Assembly: GCA_040880365.1 (NCBI GenBank) | Contig: JBBDIO010000297.1 | Span: 1 to 10,526, forward strand | Direction of reading: 5' to 3' | Origin: JBBDIO01 sp040880365 | GTDB taxonomy: Bacteria; Chloroflexota; Anaerolineae; Caldilineales; Caldilineaceae | Length of the DNA stretch: 10,526 nucleotides | Part shown: piece after piece, positions 1 to 6,382 of the stretch | Position numbering within the stretch: the stretch's first letter is position 1 | How the letters are laid out: each line of letters begins with the position of its first letter | Notes under the pieces: model-generated | What the model saw: the letters and a program-made list of their open reading frames with translations, nothing else | Told to the model about the DNA's origin: nothing | Database searches by the model: none | Made by a program: the position numbers and the translations under genes

Positions 1-137
1 TAGGGACATTTGTTCATAACCCTATTTTATCATCAGTTACTATTTAGGCACTCCCAAAGTGTGGTTCTCGGGCAAGTTCGAAATTGCCAACGATAATTAC
101 CAGCGATAGCTATCAACGATACGGAGCAGACCCTACG

Positions 138-1220
138 CTATGTATACGCGTCGAAAGGCAGCCCCAGCGTATCCAGCGTCTGGCGCAATTCCTGGTGTGT
201 GGGGGGTGTCAACTCGATGCCCTGGGCCGCGCGGCGAATGCGCTCCTCGGCGGCGCGCGCGCCCGGCAGGCGCACACCTGCAGAGCCGGGCCGCGGCGGC
301 ACCTGTTGCAAACCCGCGGTCAATGCCGCTACCTGCTCGGCAAAGGCGGCGCGCCCCACAAAATAGTCGGGATCGATTGCCAGCGCAAAAATTGCATTTG
401 CCTCGCGCCCCGTGTCGACGCCTGTGACCACCCCCGCACCGCCCAGCGCGCCTGCCAGCACTTCCACCAACAGTTGCAGGGCAAACCCCTTGTGCCCTGC
501 CAACGTGCCCCCCAGCGGCAACAGGAATACATCATCGGGTTCCGCAAAAAAGCGCGCGGGGTCCAACACGGCTTCCCCGTCACGGTCGATGAGCCACCCC
601 GCGGGAATTTCGACGCCGCGCTGCGCGTCCATGCGCAACCGCCCCACCGCGGTGACAGCCGTGGACATGTCGATGAGAATCGGCTCGGCATCGCCGCGCG
701 GGATGCCTGCACCCAGGGGATTGGTGCTGAAAAAACGCGCCAGCCCCCCATGCGGGGTAACGGTCGGCAGGCCGCCCGAATCATTGGCGACCAGCAGCGT
801 GAGCAAGCCCGATTGCGCGGGTTCACGCAGATAGCTGCCCAAACGTCCGATATCGTTGGAATTGACCGTGCTCACACAGCCAATCCCTACCTGGCGTGCC
901 TTGGCGCAGGCAACTTCCACAGCCCGCGTCGCGGTGACAGGTCCCAGCGCATTGCCGGCATCCACATAGGCCGCGGCGGGCGTTTCGCGCAACAGCGTAA
1001 ACGCGCCGCGCGGATCGATTGCGCCCCCACGCAAGGCCGCGGCATAGCGGGGCAGACGCATAACCCCATGCGAGTCATAGCCCGCCAGTGTCGCTTCCAT
1101 GAGCGGCGCAACGGCGCGCGCCGTGTCTTCCGGCGCAACATCCAGCGCGGTGAACACATCGGTCATCAGCCGCCGCAATGCCGCGGCCGCCAGGGTGATT
1201 GGAGGAAATGAGTCGTTCAC
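138..1220 (-). CDS. Ldh2-family NAD(P)-dependent 2-hydroxyacid dehydrogenase
   Basis: 360-residue oxidoreductase of the malate/L-lactate/ureidoglycolate dehydrogenase (Ldh2) family, which interconverts 2-hydroxyacids and 2-oxoacids with NAD(P) in the cytoplasm. Visible family blocks: DSHG with the conserved His51 (49-52), a GRLGSY loop (125-130), a Gly/Pro-rich block ending in STNPLGAG (165-172), LIDMSTA (182-188), GHKGFAL (242-248) in the LPLGG...LLVEVLAGALGG segment, and a C-terminal VRLPG (316-320) with GIEL (334-337). Length is normal. By my memory of E. coli YbiC/HcxB it resembles that branch most. The loop normally reading N-x-x-His-x-G-R-x-G has Asp at 123. The start is GTG at 1220, supported by a strong GAAGGAGA Shine-Dalgarno about 5 bases upstream. 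It is the last gene of the transporter block, but 242 bases and a terminator-like hairpin separate it from the permease gene, so it may be expressed separately. Family is certain; substrate (malate, lactate, sugar acid, other) is not. Confidence 0.9.
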   Translation of the reverse strand: MNDSFPPITLAAAALRRLMTDVFTALDVAPEDTARAVAPLMEATLAGYDSHGVMRLPRYAAALRGGAIDPRGAFTLLRETPAAAYVDAGNALGPVTATRAVEVACAKARQVGIGCVSTVNSNDIGRLGSYLREPAQSGLLTLLVANDSGGLPTVTPHGGLARFFSTNPLGAGIPRGDAEPILIDMSTAVTAVGRLRMDAQRGVEIPAGWLIDRDGEAVLDPARFFAEPDDVFLLPLGGTLAGHKGFALQLLVEVLAGALGGAGVVTGVDTGREANAIFALAIDPDYFVGRAAFAEQVAALTAGLQQVPPRPGSAGVRLPGARAAEERIRRAAQGIELTPPTHQELRQTLDTLGLPFDAYT

Positions 1221-1346
1221 ACGAGTCTCCTTCTTTACTTTGCGTTGATGCTATGGAATTGTCTATAGGGGCAAGCATACACCTGCGACATCGGCGTATC
1301 CGAGCTGGCTGGCATCCCCCAGCCTGATGCACTCGCGCAAAACAGC

Positions 1347-1382
1347 ACCGGGGCGGACGCATGTATGTGCGCCCGCCCCGGT
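1347..1382 (-). terminator. Strong GC hairpin between permease and dehydrogenase genes
   Basis: A perfect 10-bp inverted repeat (1347-1356 with 1373-1382) is extended inward, after one mismatch, by four further pairs (1358-1361 with 1368-1371), leaving a small loop. Read on the minus strand, the stem lies about 80 bases after the MalG-like stop codon and is followed by GCTGTTTTG, a short and imperfect T-run. It is probably a rho-independent terminator or attenuator limiting read-through from the transporter genes into the dehydrogenase. Read on the plus strand there is no T-run and no gene to terminate. A smaller 6-bp hairpin (1445-1450 with 1459-1464) overlaps the permease stop codon. Confidence 0.6.
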
Positions 1383-1462
1383 TAACTCTACAATTTATTC
1401 CAGTGGCAACACCACCCGTCATCACCACGGTTTAGCCCTGTAGCAACACCCCCCGCGCGGTG

Positions 1463-2299
1463 TTAGCCCTTGGTTGCGCCCAGCGCCAAATCTCCCCGCT
1501 GATAGCGCTGCAAGAAGAAATAGATCACGATCAACGGCGTCACCGACAGCGTGGCCCCTGCCATGATCACCGGCCAGGGCGTCGAAAGCCCCTCACTCAC
1601 GGGCAGCGTGGAGATGGCGACCATCAGCGTGAACATCTCGCGCGAACGCATAAACAACAACGGCCAGAAAAAGTCGTTCCAGCGGGCAATGAACGCAAGC
1701 GACGCCCACGCGGCCAGCGCCGGAGCCACCACCGGCACGACCACATTCCAATAGATGCGAAACTCGCTACACCCATCCAGGCGCGCCTGTTCCATCACCT
1801 CGTTGGGAAAACTGGTGATGTATTGGCGCATGTAAAAAATGCCGATAGCAGTGGCAGCCGTGGGAATGATGAGCGACAGCAGATTGTTGATCCACCCCAG
1901 GGCGCGCATGATGATAAAGATGGGGACCACTCCCGCTTCGGGTGGCACCATCATGGTTCCCAGCAACAACAAAAAGAGCCAATTCTTGCCGGGAAACTCG
2001 TATTTGGCGAAGGCAAAACCGGCCAACGAGCACAAAAAGACCGTGATCAGTGTGCCCGCCGTCGCCACGACAAACGAATTCAGTGTATTGCGCCCCAGCG
2101 GCAAGAGGGTGGAGACTCGTTCATAGTTCCACAACGTGGGCGATTGGGGCAAGATGGTTGCCAGGCTGCCCAGGTTTTCGGTAGCCGGTTTGAACGATAC
2201 GCTGATCATCCAAAACAGGGGGAAAATGGCGATGATGCCCCATAACACCAGGGCGGCATAAACTAACAGGCGTTCGGGACGCAAAGCTTGCGACTTCAT
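1463..2299 (-). CDS. Carbohydrate ABC transporter permease, MalG-like (CUT1)
   Basis: 278-residue inner-membrane subunit of a CUT1 sugar importer; with the MalF-like partner it forms the transmembrane channel. It starts with a hydrophobic helix (about 12-34) and then has five more membrane segments. The cytoplasmic EAA loop that docks the ATPase is at about 167-190 (E-V-M-E-Q-A-R-L-D-G-C, ending in VVVP). FPLFWM (26-31), VPIFI (125-129) and a C-terminal FLQRY with a Gly-rich end are typical of the MalG branch. The ATG at 2299 overlaps the preceding stop by four bases (ATGA) and has a TGGAGG Shine-Dalgarno 7 bases upstream, so the two permeases are translationally coupled. No ATPase gene is nearby; CUT1 systems often share an ATPase encoded elsewhere. 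The sequence does not reveal the substrate. Confidence 0.95.
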   Translation of the reverse strand: MKSQALRPERLLVYAALVLWGIIAIFPLFWMISVSFKPATENLGSLATILPQSPTLWNYERVSTLLPLGRNTLNSFVVATAGTLITVFLCSLAGFAFAKYEFPGKNWLFLLLLGTMMVPPEAGVVPIFIIMRALGWINNLLSLIIPTAATAIGIFYMRQYITSFPNEVMEQARLDGCSEFRIYWNVVVPVVAPALAAWASLAFIARWNDFFWPLLFMRSREMFTLMVAISTLPVSEGLSTPWPVIMAGATLSVTPLIVIYFFLQRYQRGDLALGATKG

Positions 2300-3207
2300 G
2301 AATTTGCCTCCATCAACCCGCCCTGGCGACGCAACAGATAGATCTGGGCCGCGGATACCAGCAACAGGATAAACGTAAGCGCCCAGCCCACGGTCGAAGC
2401 CAGCCCCAGCTTGAACAGACGAAAGCCGTTGATATAGAGATATTGCACCAGCGACAGCGACGAATTGCCCGGCCCGCCCTGCGTCAGAATCTGCGGTTCG
2501 GTAAAGATGCGGAAGGAATCAATCGAAATCGTGATGATACAGAAAAAGAGAATGGGCGCGAGGCTGGGAATCGTAATCGACAGAAAACGCTGCATCCCAT
2601 TCGCGCCGTCAACTTTGGCGGCTTCGTACAGTTCGGGGTTGATGGCCTGCATCCCCGAAAGTATGATGAGTGCGAAGAAAGGCGTCACCCGCCACACACT
2701 GAGCACAATGATGGGAATTTTGGAAAGCTCCACACTGTTCAGCCACCGCTGGGGCGTCAGCCCCATACTGATGAGAAAGTGGTTAAAAATGCCGCTGTTA
2801 AAATCAAACATCATGATAAAGACAAGCCCCACCGCCACCGTTGCCGTGACATAGGGCAAAAACATGATGGTGCGATAGGCAGCTTTGGCGCGCAACCAGG
2901 TATTGTTTAACAGCGAAGCAATGAACAATGCCAGCGGGACGATCAGCGCCACATTGGCTAGCCAGTAGACTGTTGTATTGCCCAGCGCGGCGAGGAACAT
3001 GGAATCGCGCAACAGGAAGCGATAATTGCGCAGGCCGACCGGCTCCACCGGCCCCAGCCCATTCCATTCGTGAAAACTGAGCCAAAAAGACCACAGCAAC
3101 GGGAAAAACTGAAAGATTATGAACAAAATAAAGAAAGGGGAAATGAACAGATAGATCATACGCGCGCGCCACATCCGGCCAAGTAAACTCTGGGCTGCCG
3201 TCAACAC
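2296..3207 (-). CDS. Carbohydrate ABC transporter permease, MalF-like (CUT1)
   Basis: 303-residue permease, partner of the MalG-like subunit. Hydrophobic segments lie at about 18-45, 77-101, 114-134, 164-186, 215-231 and 270-292. The EAA loop is at about 194-214 (Y-E-A-A-K-V-D-G-A, then ITIP), and the family's periplasmic LTQGGPGNSS signature is at 241-250. The start is uncertain: GTG at 3207 has AAGGAG only three bases upstream, whereas the TTG at 3204 has a better six-base spacing. An overlapping ATG at 3209 is out of frame and stops at once. A 133-base gap with two overlapping hairpins separates it from the upstream binding-protein gene. It overlaps the next permease by four bases. Role and family are secure; the substrate is unknown. 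Confidence 0.95.
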   Translation of the reverse strand: MLTAAQSLLGRMWRARMIYLFISPFFILFIIFQFFPLLWSFWLSFHEWNGLGPVEPVGLRNYRFLLRDSMFLAALGNTTVYWLANVALIVPLALFIASLLNNTWLRAKAAYRTIMFLPYVTATVAVGLVFIMMFDFNSGIFNHFLISMGLTPQRWLNSVELSKIPIIVLSVWRVTPFFALIILSGMQAINPELYEAAKVDGANGMQRFLSITIPSLAPILFFCIITISIDSFRIFTEPQILTQGGPGNSSLSLVQYLYINGFRLFKLGLASTVGWALTFILLLVSAAQIYLLRRQGGLMEANS

Positions 3208-3212
3208 ATACT

Positions 3213-3262
3213 CCTTTCCTTACGTGAAAGGGGATGAGGCCGATCTCTCGACATCATCCCCT
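3213..3262 (-). promoter_or_regulatory. Intergenic hairpins between binding protein and permease genes
   Basis: A 9-bp perfect stem (3229-3237 with 3254-3262, 16-nt loop) lies downstream of the lipoprotein gene. A second, smaller stem (3213-3218 with 3226-3231, 7-nt loop) would bury the GGAAAGG part of the permease ribosome-binding site. The two share bases 3229-3231, so they cannot both form completely. Hairpins here commonly protect the upstream mRNA 3' end and make binding protein more abundant than permease. That role, and any switching, is inference. No T-run follows the larger stem, so it is not a clear terminator. Confidence 0.5.
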
Positions 3263-3340
3263 CGTCACATGATCCCCGCGTTAGATTCTGGTCAATTCAA
3301 TTAGATAACGTCTATGTACAGCCTCACAGCCTGCGAGAGG

Positions 3341-4741
3341 CTATTCTGCTGCCGGGGCCTGACCAATGCGCTCGCGCAATTGGGCATCCATGTTGGCAAT
3401 GGCCTCTTCCATAGTCTGGCTGCCTGCTACCCACTGTTCCAGCTCGGTGGAAATGATCTGGTCGGCTTCGGCATCCACTTCCGTCACCCGCAGGTTGACC
3501 GAAGGATTCTGCAAGCCAACGCCTTCCATCTGGCGGAAGGACTGACCGCCGTAATAATCCGAAGGCACCTGCCAATAGGGGTCTTCCAGCATTTCCAATG
3601 AAATCGGATTGGTGAAAGGCGCATTCAGCTCCACCATGAGGTCCGTCCATTTTTCGCGGGCCTCGGCGTTGAAGTTGAAGATCTCCCACAGTTCGATGAA
3701 CAGCCCGGCATAGACCGGATCCGGCTTGTTAACCAGACACTGGATGCCTAGCACCGGCGCGCCGCCTACGCCAATTTCCTCAAAGACCGGCGCGGGCATG
3801 ACCCGCCACTTGCCTTCCATATCGGGCAGGTTGGCGCGCAGGAATTCATCCCAGAATGCGCCGATGTAGAACGTGGCTACCTGACCGGCGCGCGTCGCTT
3901 CGTAGAGCGGCGGTTGGAACACGGTCGAATTATAGAGCAGACCCTCTTCGTGCAGGGTTTCCAGCGTTCCAAACGCCAGCTGTGCACCCGGATCGGAGCC
4001 GATTACCACATTGCCCTCATCATCCCAAATGCGGGCCTGGGCCTGGGGCATCAAACCACGTCGTCCCCAATAGCGCCAGGTGTAGAGACCGGGGTCAACG
4101 AAGGAAAGATAAACTTCGCCATCGCTGGCGGCCTGGAGCTGACGCCCCACTTCGATATAGCCTTCCATAGTCGCCATATCTGCCGGGTCGATATCATATT
4201 CTTCGAACAGTTCACTGTTATAGAACAACAGTTGCGGACGCAGGTCGGTGGGCAGACAGTAGATGCGCCCCTTGTAGTAGAGATCATCCAGCGAGCCAGG
4301 TACCAGCTGGTCTTCCATAGATTCTACATACTCGGTAATATCGAGCAAAATCCCGCCATCCGCCATTGCCTGCATACTGACAGGCGCCGAGGAAAGGGCA
4401 TCGGGCAATTCATCCCAGGCCCCAGCCGTATACGAAAGCTGTACCTTCTGGCGGGCGTCTGCTTCGCCTTCGGTCTGCACGGTTTCGATGGTGACGCCGG
4501 GGGCGAGTTCGGGATTGTCTTCCAACGCCTGCTCATAGAACATCTGGCGGAATTGCGGTTGACCATAGCCGAAGATCACCATTGTGCCAGAAGGATAATC
4601 GCCAAAGGTCAGGCCACTGGCAGTCTCATCGGCGCCCGCCTCGGGTTCTGCCGCGCCCGGTTGCGCCGGTGCCACACAGGCGGCAAGCGCAAGCATCGCC
4701 ACCAAAAATCCAATGATTGATAAATATCGTGTCGTTCGCAT
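3341..4741 (-). CDS. Extracellular sugar-binding lipoprotein of the ABC transporter
   Basis: 466-residue solute-binding protein of the CUT1 (SBP_bac_1/MalE-UgpB) type that captures substrate outside the membrane and delivers it to the two permeases. Residues 1-21 are a lipoprotein signal peptide with lipobox L-A-A-C, so Cys22 is the lipidated N-terminus. An Ala/Pro/Glu-rich linker (23-42) follows. The conserved hinge-region segment with FYNSELFEEY is at 173-182, and the late lobe has APVLGIQCLVNKPDPVYAG (328-346). The frame stays open upstream to 4801, but ATG 4741 is the right start: it begins the signal peptide and has AAGGGA 8 bases upstream. It follows the UroD-like gene by 62 bases and precedes the permeases by 133. 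Family is certain; ligand is unknown, though carbohydrate or a related polar compound is likeliest. Confidence 0.95.
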   Translation of the reverse strand: MRTTRYLSIIGFLVAMLALAACVAPAQPGAAEPEAGADETASGLTFGDYPSGTMVIFGYGQPQFRQMFYEQALEDNPELAPGVTIETVQTEGEADARQKVQLSYTAGAWDELPDALSSAPVSMQAMADGGILLDITEYVESMEDQLVPGSLDDLYYKGRIYCLPTDLRPQLLFYNSELFEEYDIDPADMATMEGYIEVGRQLQAASDGEVYLSFVDPGLYTWRYWGRRGLMPQAQARIWDDEGNVVIGSDPGAQLAFGTLETLHEEGLLYNSTVFQPPLYEATRAGQVATFYIGAFWDEFLRANLPDMEGKWRVMPAPVFEEIGVGGAPVLGIQCLVNKPDPVYAGLFIELWEIFNFNAEAREKWTDLMVELNAPFTNPISLEMLEDPYWQVPSDYYGGQSFRQMEGVGLQNPSVNLRVTEVDAEADQIISTELEQWVAGSQTMEEAIANMDAQLRERIGQAPAAE

Positions 4742-4768
4742 GTTGGTTGTCCCTTGTGTTAACGTGTC

Positions 4769-4797
4769 TTTTATCCTGCGGATATTCGCGGTCACAA
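4769..4797 (-). promoter_or_regulatory. Possible weak promoter with near-palindrome
   Basis: Between the UroD-like gene and the lipoprotein gene, the minus strand has TTGTGA (4797-4792) and, 16-17 bases further, GATAAA/ATAAAA (about 4775-4769). The spacer contains a near-palindrome GCGGATATTCGC (4778-4789 on the plus strand, 10 of 12 positions symmetric). This could give the binding protein its own regulated promoter. Both boxes match the consensus poorly, so this is tentative. Confidence 0.22.
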
Positions 4798-4803
4798 ACA
4801 TGG

Positions 4804-5760
4804 TTATGCAGTTGCCGCCGTGGCAGTTGCCGCGACGGCGGTTCGAATATGCTCATAGGGCGTGTGGGTGGGCAGCGTACAATCTGCGCCCAGCAACAAC
4901 CCCTGCGTGCCAAATTCACGGATGGTTGCGTGGACTTCAGCCTCAATTGCCGCGGACGGGCCTTCTACAATCGGCCCCCGATAGTCCACACCCCCCAAAA
5001 TCGGACGGTTGAACAGGGCGCGACCTTCTATCAGGCTTGGATTCTGTTCCGAAACTGCCCAATTGACCGCATGGGCAGGGTAATCGGCATACAAATCCAG
5101 CCGGACCTGATCTTTGCATATGTGCAGCACATTGAGTTCGCCGCGCCCCTCAATCGCCTGCAACACGCGCAGATCATAAGGTTTGATCCAGGTCAAAAAC
5201 TCTTCTTCGGTAAAGCGATACTGCTCGGCCCCCAATGCAGCATAGTAGACGCCGTGGGCGCCGGCATCCAGACAGGCACCGGCAAAATCGGCCAGACTAT
5301 CGGCAATGGCATCCAGCGCGCCCAACACGGGTTCGGCGTTTTGGCGCAGATGCTCCACAACAGGGTTTCCCTGGGCAAATGTGGCTTCGGGGCTGTGGGT
5401 GGCGTGAAATGCCGAGGCGAACACCCCATGCACCGTCGCCATTACAAACACCTCATCGCCGATGGCATCCAGAACCTGGCGCAATTCGTCCAGCAGCCCC
5501 TGATAAAACGGGGCCGACACGGGCGCAGCGCGCAGCCCACGCCAGTCGGCGGGTTGGGCAATGTCAAAATCCACCCGATACAGGTGCTCGTTCATCACCT
5601 TGAGAAAATCCACGTCGGTATTGCGATAAAAATCCAGATGGGCGCGCACTGCCGGTGTACCCGTGTGCAACTCGGCGGGGAAGTGATACCAGAAGCCCGC
5701 GGGGACGCGATCCACCGGCTGCATCTGAAGCGCAGCCCGCACGCGATCCTTTTTGTGCAT
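4804..5760 (-). CDS. UroD-superfamily protein, Zn-methyltransferase type
   Basis: 318-residue member of the uroporphyrinogen decarboxylase superfamily (TIM-barrel). It is probably not heme-pathway HemE, because I do not see the N-terminal Arg-rich substrate motif of that enzyme. It does carry the pattern of the MtaA/MtbA-type corrinoid methyltransferases: H-I-C at 213-215 and a late Cys at 294 in GADCTLPTHTP, matching the family's H-x-C...C zinc site. Such enzymes transfer methyl groups between a corrinoid and a thiol. The start is ATG 5760; the longer reading begins with TTG at 5778 and is less likely, since GAAAGG and GGTGGA lie just before the ATG. It is the first gene of the sugar-transporter block, with an excellent promoter about 45 bases upstream. 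Its 3' end encodes an Ala/Thr repeat tail. UroD-like genes near sugar transporters are frequent but their role is mostly unknown, so the enzymatic activity here is inferred from the zinc motif alone. Confidence 0.82.
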   Translation of the reverse strand: MHKKDRVRAALQMQPVDRVPAGFWYHFPAELHTGTPAVRAHLDFYRNTDVDFLKVMNEHLYRVDFDIAQPADWRGLRAAPVSAPFYQGLLDELRQVLDAIGDEVFVMATVHGVFASAFHATHSPEATFAQGNPVVEHLRQNAEPVLGALDAIADSLADFAGACLDAGAHGVYYAALGAEQYRFTEEEFLTWIKPYDLRVLQAIEGRGELNVLHICKDQVRLDLYADYPAHAVNWAVSEQNPSLIEGRALFNRPILGGVDYRGPIVEGPSAAIEAEVHATIREFGTQGLLLGADCTLPTHTPYEHIRTAVAATATAATA

Positions 5761-5804
5761 TCCACCAACCTTTCTCAATATCTGAAAGTTCTGTGTAAAA
5801 AGCC

Positions 5805-5813
5805 ATTATAGCA
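5805..5813 (-). promoter_or_regulatory. Extended -10 promoter of the transporter block
   Basis: On the minus strand the sequence TGCTATAAT (5813-5805) is a perfect -10 hexamer with the TGn extension. No good -35 box is found 16-18 bases further upstream, as expected for an extended -10 promoter. Transcription would start near 5798, giving a leader of about 38 bases before ATG 5760. This supports reading the UroD-like gene as the first gene of the left block. Confidence 0.7.
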
Positions 5814-5915
5814 TAAATCCTCGCAGGCAGATTGATCGGGAAGTTGTGGTTTGGGGGCTACTTGCTGCCTGTGTCCCTATGCAGGCCGATTCAAAAATAT
5901 ATCCCAAAAATACAC

Positions 5916-5944
5916 TTGCCAATAGTTGCAGGCTGCGCTACACT
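5916..5944 (+). promoter_or_regulatory. Candidate sigma-70 promoter for the right block
   Basis: TTGCCA (5916-5921) is five of six to the -35 consensus, followed after exactly 17 bases by TACACT (5939-5944), four of six to the -10. The predicted start near 5951 falls on the left arm of a 9-bp dyad. If used, it would give the aminotransferase gene a leader of about 430 bases. A rival pair, TTGATG (6105-6110) with GATATT (6128-6133), also has 17-base spacing, so the real promoter is undecided. Confidence 0.35.
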
Positions 5945-5950
5945 TTGCAA

Positions 5951-5986
5951 CATAACAGATTCAGTTGAACATTTCTGTCTGTTATG
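5951..5986. promoter_or_regulatory. 9-bp dyad, possible operator
   Basis: CATAACAGA (5951-5959) and TCTGTTATG (5978-5986) form a perfect inverted repeat separated by 18 bases. It sits at the start point predicted from the 5916-5944 promoter. The A/T-rich, spaced half-sites resemble a repressor operator more than a terminator, since no T-run follows on either strand. The binding protein is unknown and no regulator gene lies in the window. Confidence 0.4.
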
Positions 5987-6079
5987 CGTTAAGTCTGTGG
6001 GCTTGGCGTGCCCACTATCCAGCCAGGCTTCTGATTTTCCCAAAGAGTAAACAAAATGTGGTGGAAATATCCCCTGTTT

Positions 6080-6134
6080 CAATATCGTCTGTGCGCGGCA
6101 CCGCTTGATGGGTATCAAGTGTGTGACGATATTG
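6080..6134 (+). promoter_or_regulatory. Nested stem-loop in the leader region
   Basis: An outer 10-bp perfect repeat (6080-6089 with 6125-6134) encloses a 6-bp hairpin CTTGAT-gggt-ATCAAG (6104-6119). The two stems share one axis, which suggests a folded RNA element or a dyad binding site. It lies about 250 bases before the aminotransferase start codon. I do not recognise it as a known riboswitch. Confidence 0.42.
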
Positions 6135-6213
6135 CGCGTTGCGCATGGTTCGCCATTCAATCGCGACAGATTCCCACCCTCTGCGTGAATTCACCGTCTA
6201 TTTCACCGCCAAA

Positions 6214-6237
6214 AATTCATAGCCGTCAATTCATAGC
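6214..6237. repeat. Two copies of AATTCATAGC, 14-bp period
   Basis: AATTCATAGC occurs at 6214-6223 and 6228-6237, with CGTC between. A related AATTCACCGTC lies at 6188-6198 within the palindrome GTGAATTCAC. The spacing of the exact copies, 14 bp, is not a full helical turn. They could be remnants of a short tandem duplication or weak protein-binding sites. Confidence 0.4.
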
Positions 6238-6257
6238 TGCACCCGCCTGCTCAGCTC

Positions 6258-6317
6258 CTTCCGCGGCGCGAACGCCCCTCTTTGCGCCTGAACCGTGTTC
6301 GTACAGCGTCGCGGAAG
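6258..6317 (+). promoter_or_regulatory. Long bulged hairpin upstream of the aminotransferase gene
   Basis: Bases 6258-6268 pair with 6307-6317 (11 pairs, one G-U) and continue into 6269-6275 pairing with 6295-6301 (7 pairs, one G-U). A 5-nt bulge TACAG (6302-6306) lies on the 3' side and the loop is 19 nt. Eighteen pairs in total make this the strongest structure in the gene-free region. It ends 65 bases before the start codon and has no following T-run, so it is not an intrinsic terminator. A cis-acting leader element or small RNA is plausible but unproven. Confidence 0.48.
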
Positions 6318-6382
6318 CCTAAGCGCATCCTGATTCCTTGGGCCGGATCCAACAGTAATCGAATTCTGGAAAGAACTCCGTA

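Larger units (their letters stand above)
5814..6382. other. Gene-free divergent regulatory region
   Basis: About 570 bases between two divergent blocks. Short open frames exist on both strands (for example 5832-6050 plus, 5891-6160 minus, 6056-6322 plus), but none shows a recognisable protein pattern, and they are rich in Cys, His and Pro as in random frames. The region instead holds several inverted repeats (5951-5986, 5997-6015, 6080-6134, 6258-6317), a 10-bp palindrome GTGAATTCAC (6185-6194) and a direct repeat (6214-6237). It probably carries promoters, operators and a structured leader for the plus-strand genes. No tRNA or recognisable known riboswitch is evident. Confidence 0.6.

Noticed and set aside
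1..28. TAGGG...CCCTA followed by TTTTAT, a possible plus-strand terminator at the left edge
   Set aside because: Only five base pairs with a 14-nt loop are visible and the upstream gene is outside the window; too weak to call.
71..114. Small hairpin 71-88 and palindrome GATAGCTATC 105-114 downstream of the dehydrogenase
   Set aside because: Stems of five pairs with no T-run on the minus strand do not support a terminator.
84..1211. Long plus-strand open frame opposite the dehydrogenase gene
   Set aside because: It is the antisense shadow of a clear Ldh2 gene; its translation is Arg/Gln/His-rich with no family pattern.
4804..5760. Heme-pathway HemE (uroporphyrinogen decarboxylase)
   Set aside because: No HemE substrate-binding Arg motif is seen at the N-terminus, and the H-x-C...C zinc pattern points to the methyltransferase branch.
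4717..5811. Long plus-strand open frame opposite the UroD-like gene
   Set aside because: The opposite strand encodes a recognisable UroD-superfamily protein with its own promoter and ribosome-binding site. This frame has no recognisable pattern.
5832..6322. Small open frames in the gene-free region on both strands
   Set aside because: No plausible ribosome-binding sites or protein patterns were seen, and the inverted repeats cross the frames.
5814..6382. CRISPR array, insertion sequence or attachment site in the gene-free region
   Set aside because: There are no regularly spaced repeats of suitable length, no transposase remnants and no tRNA end. The repeats are few and short.
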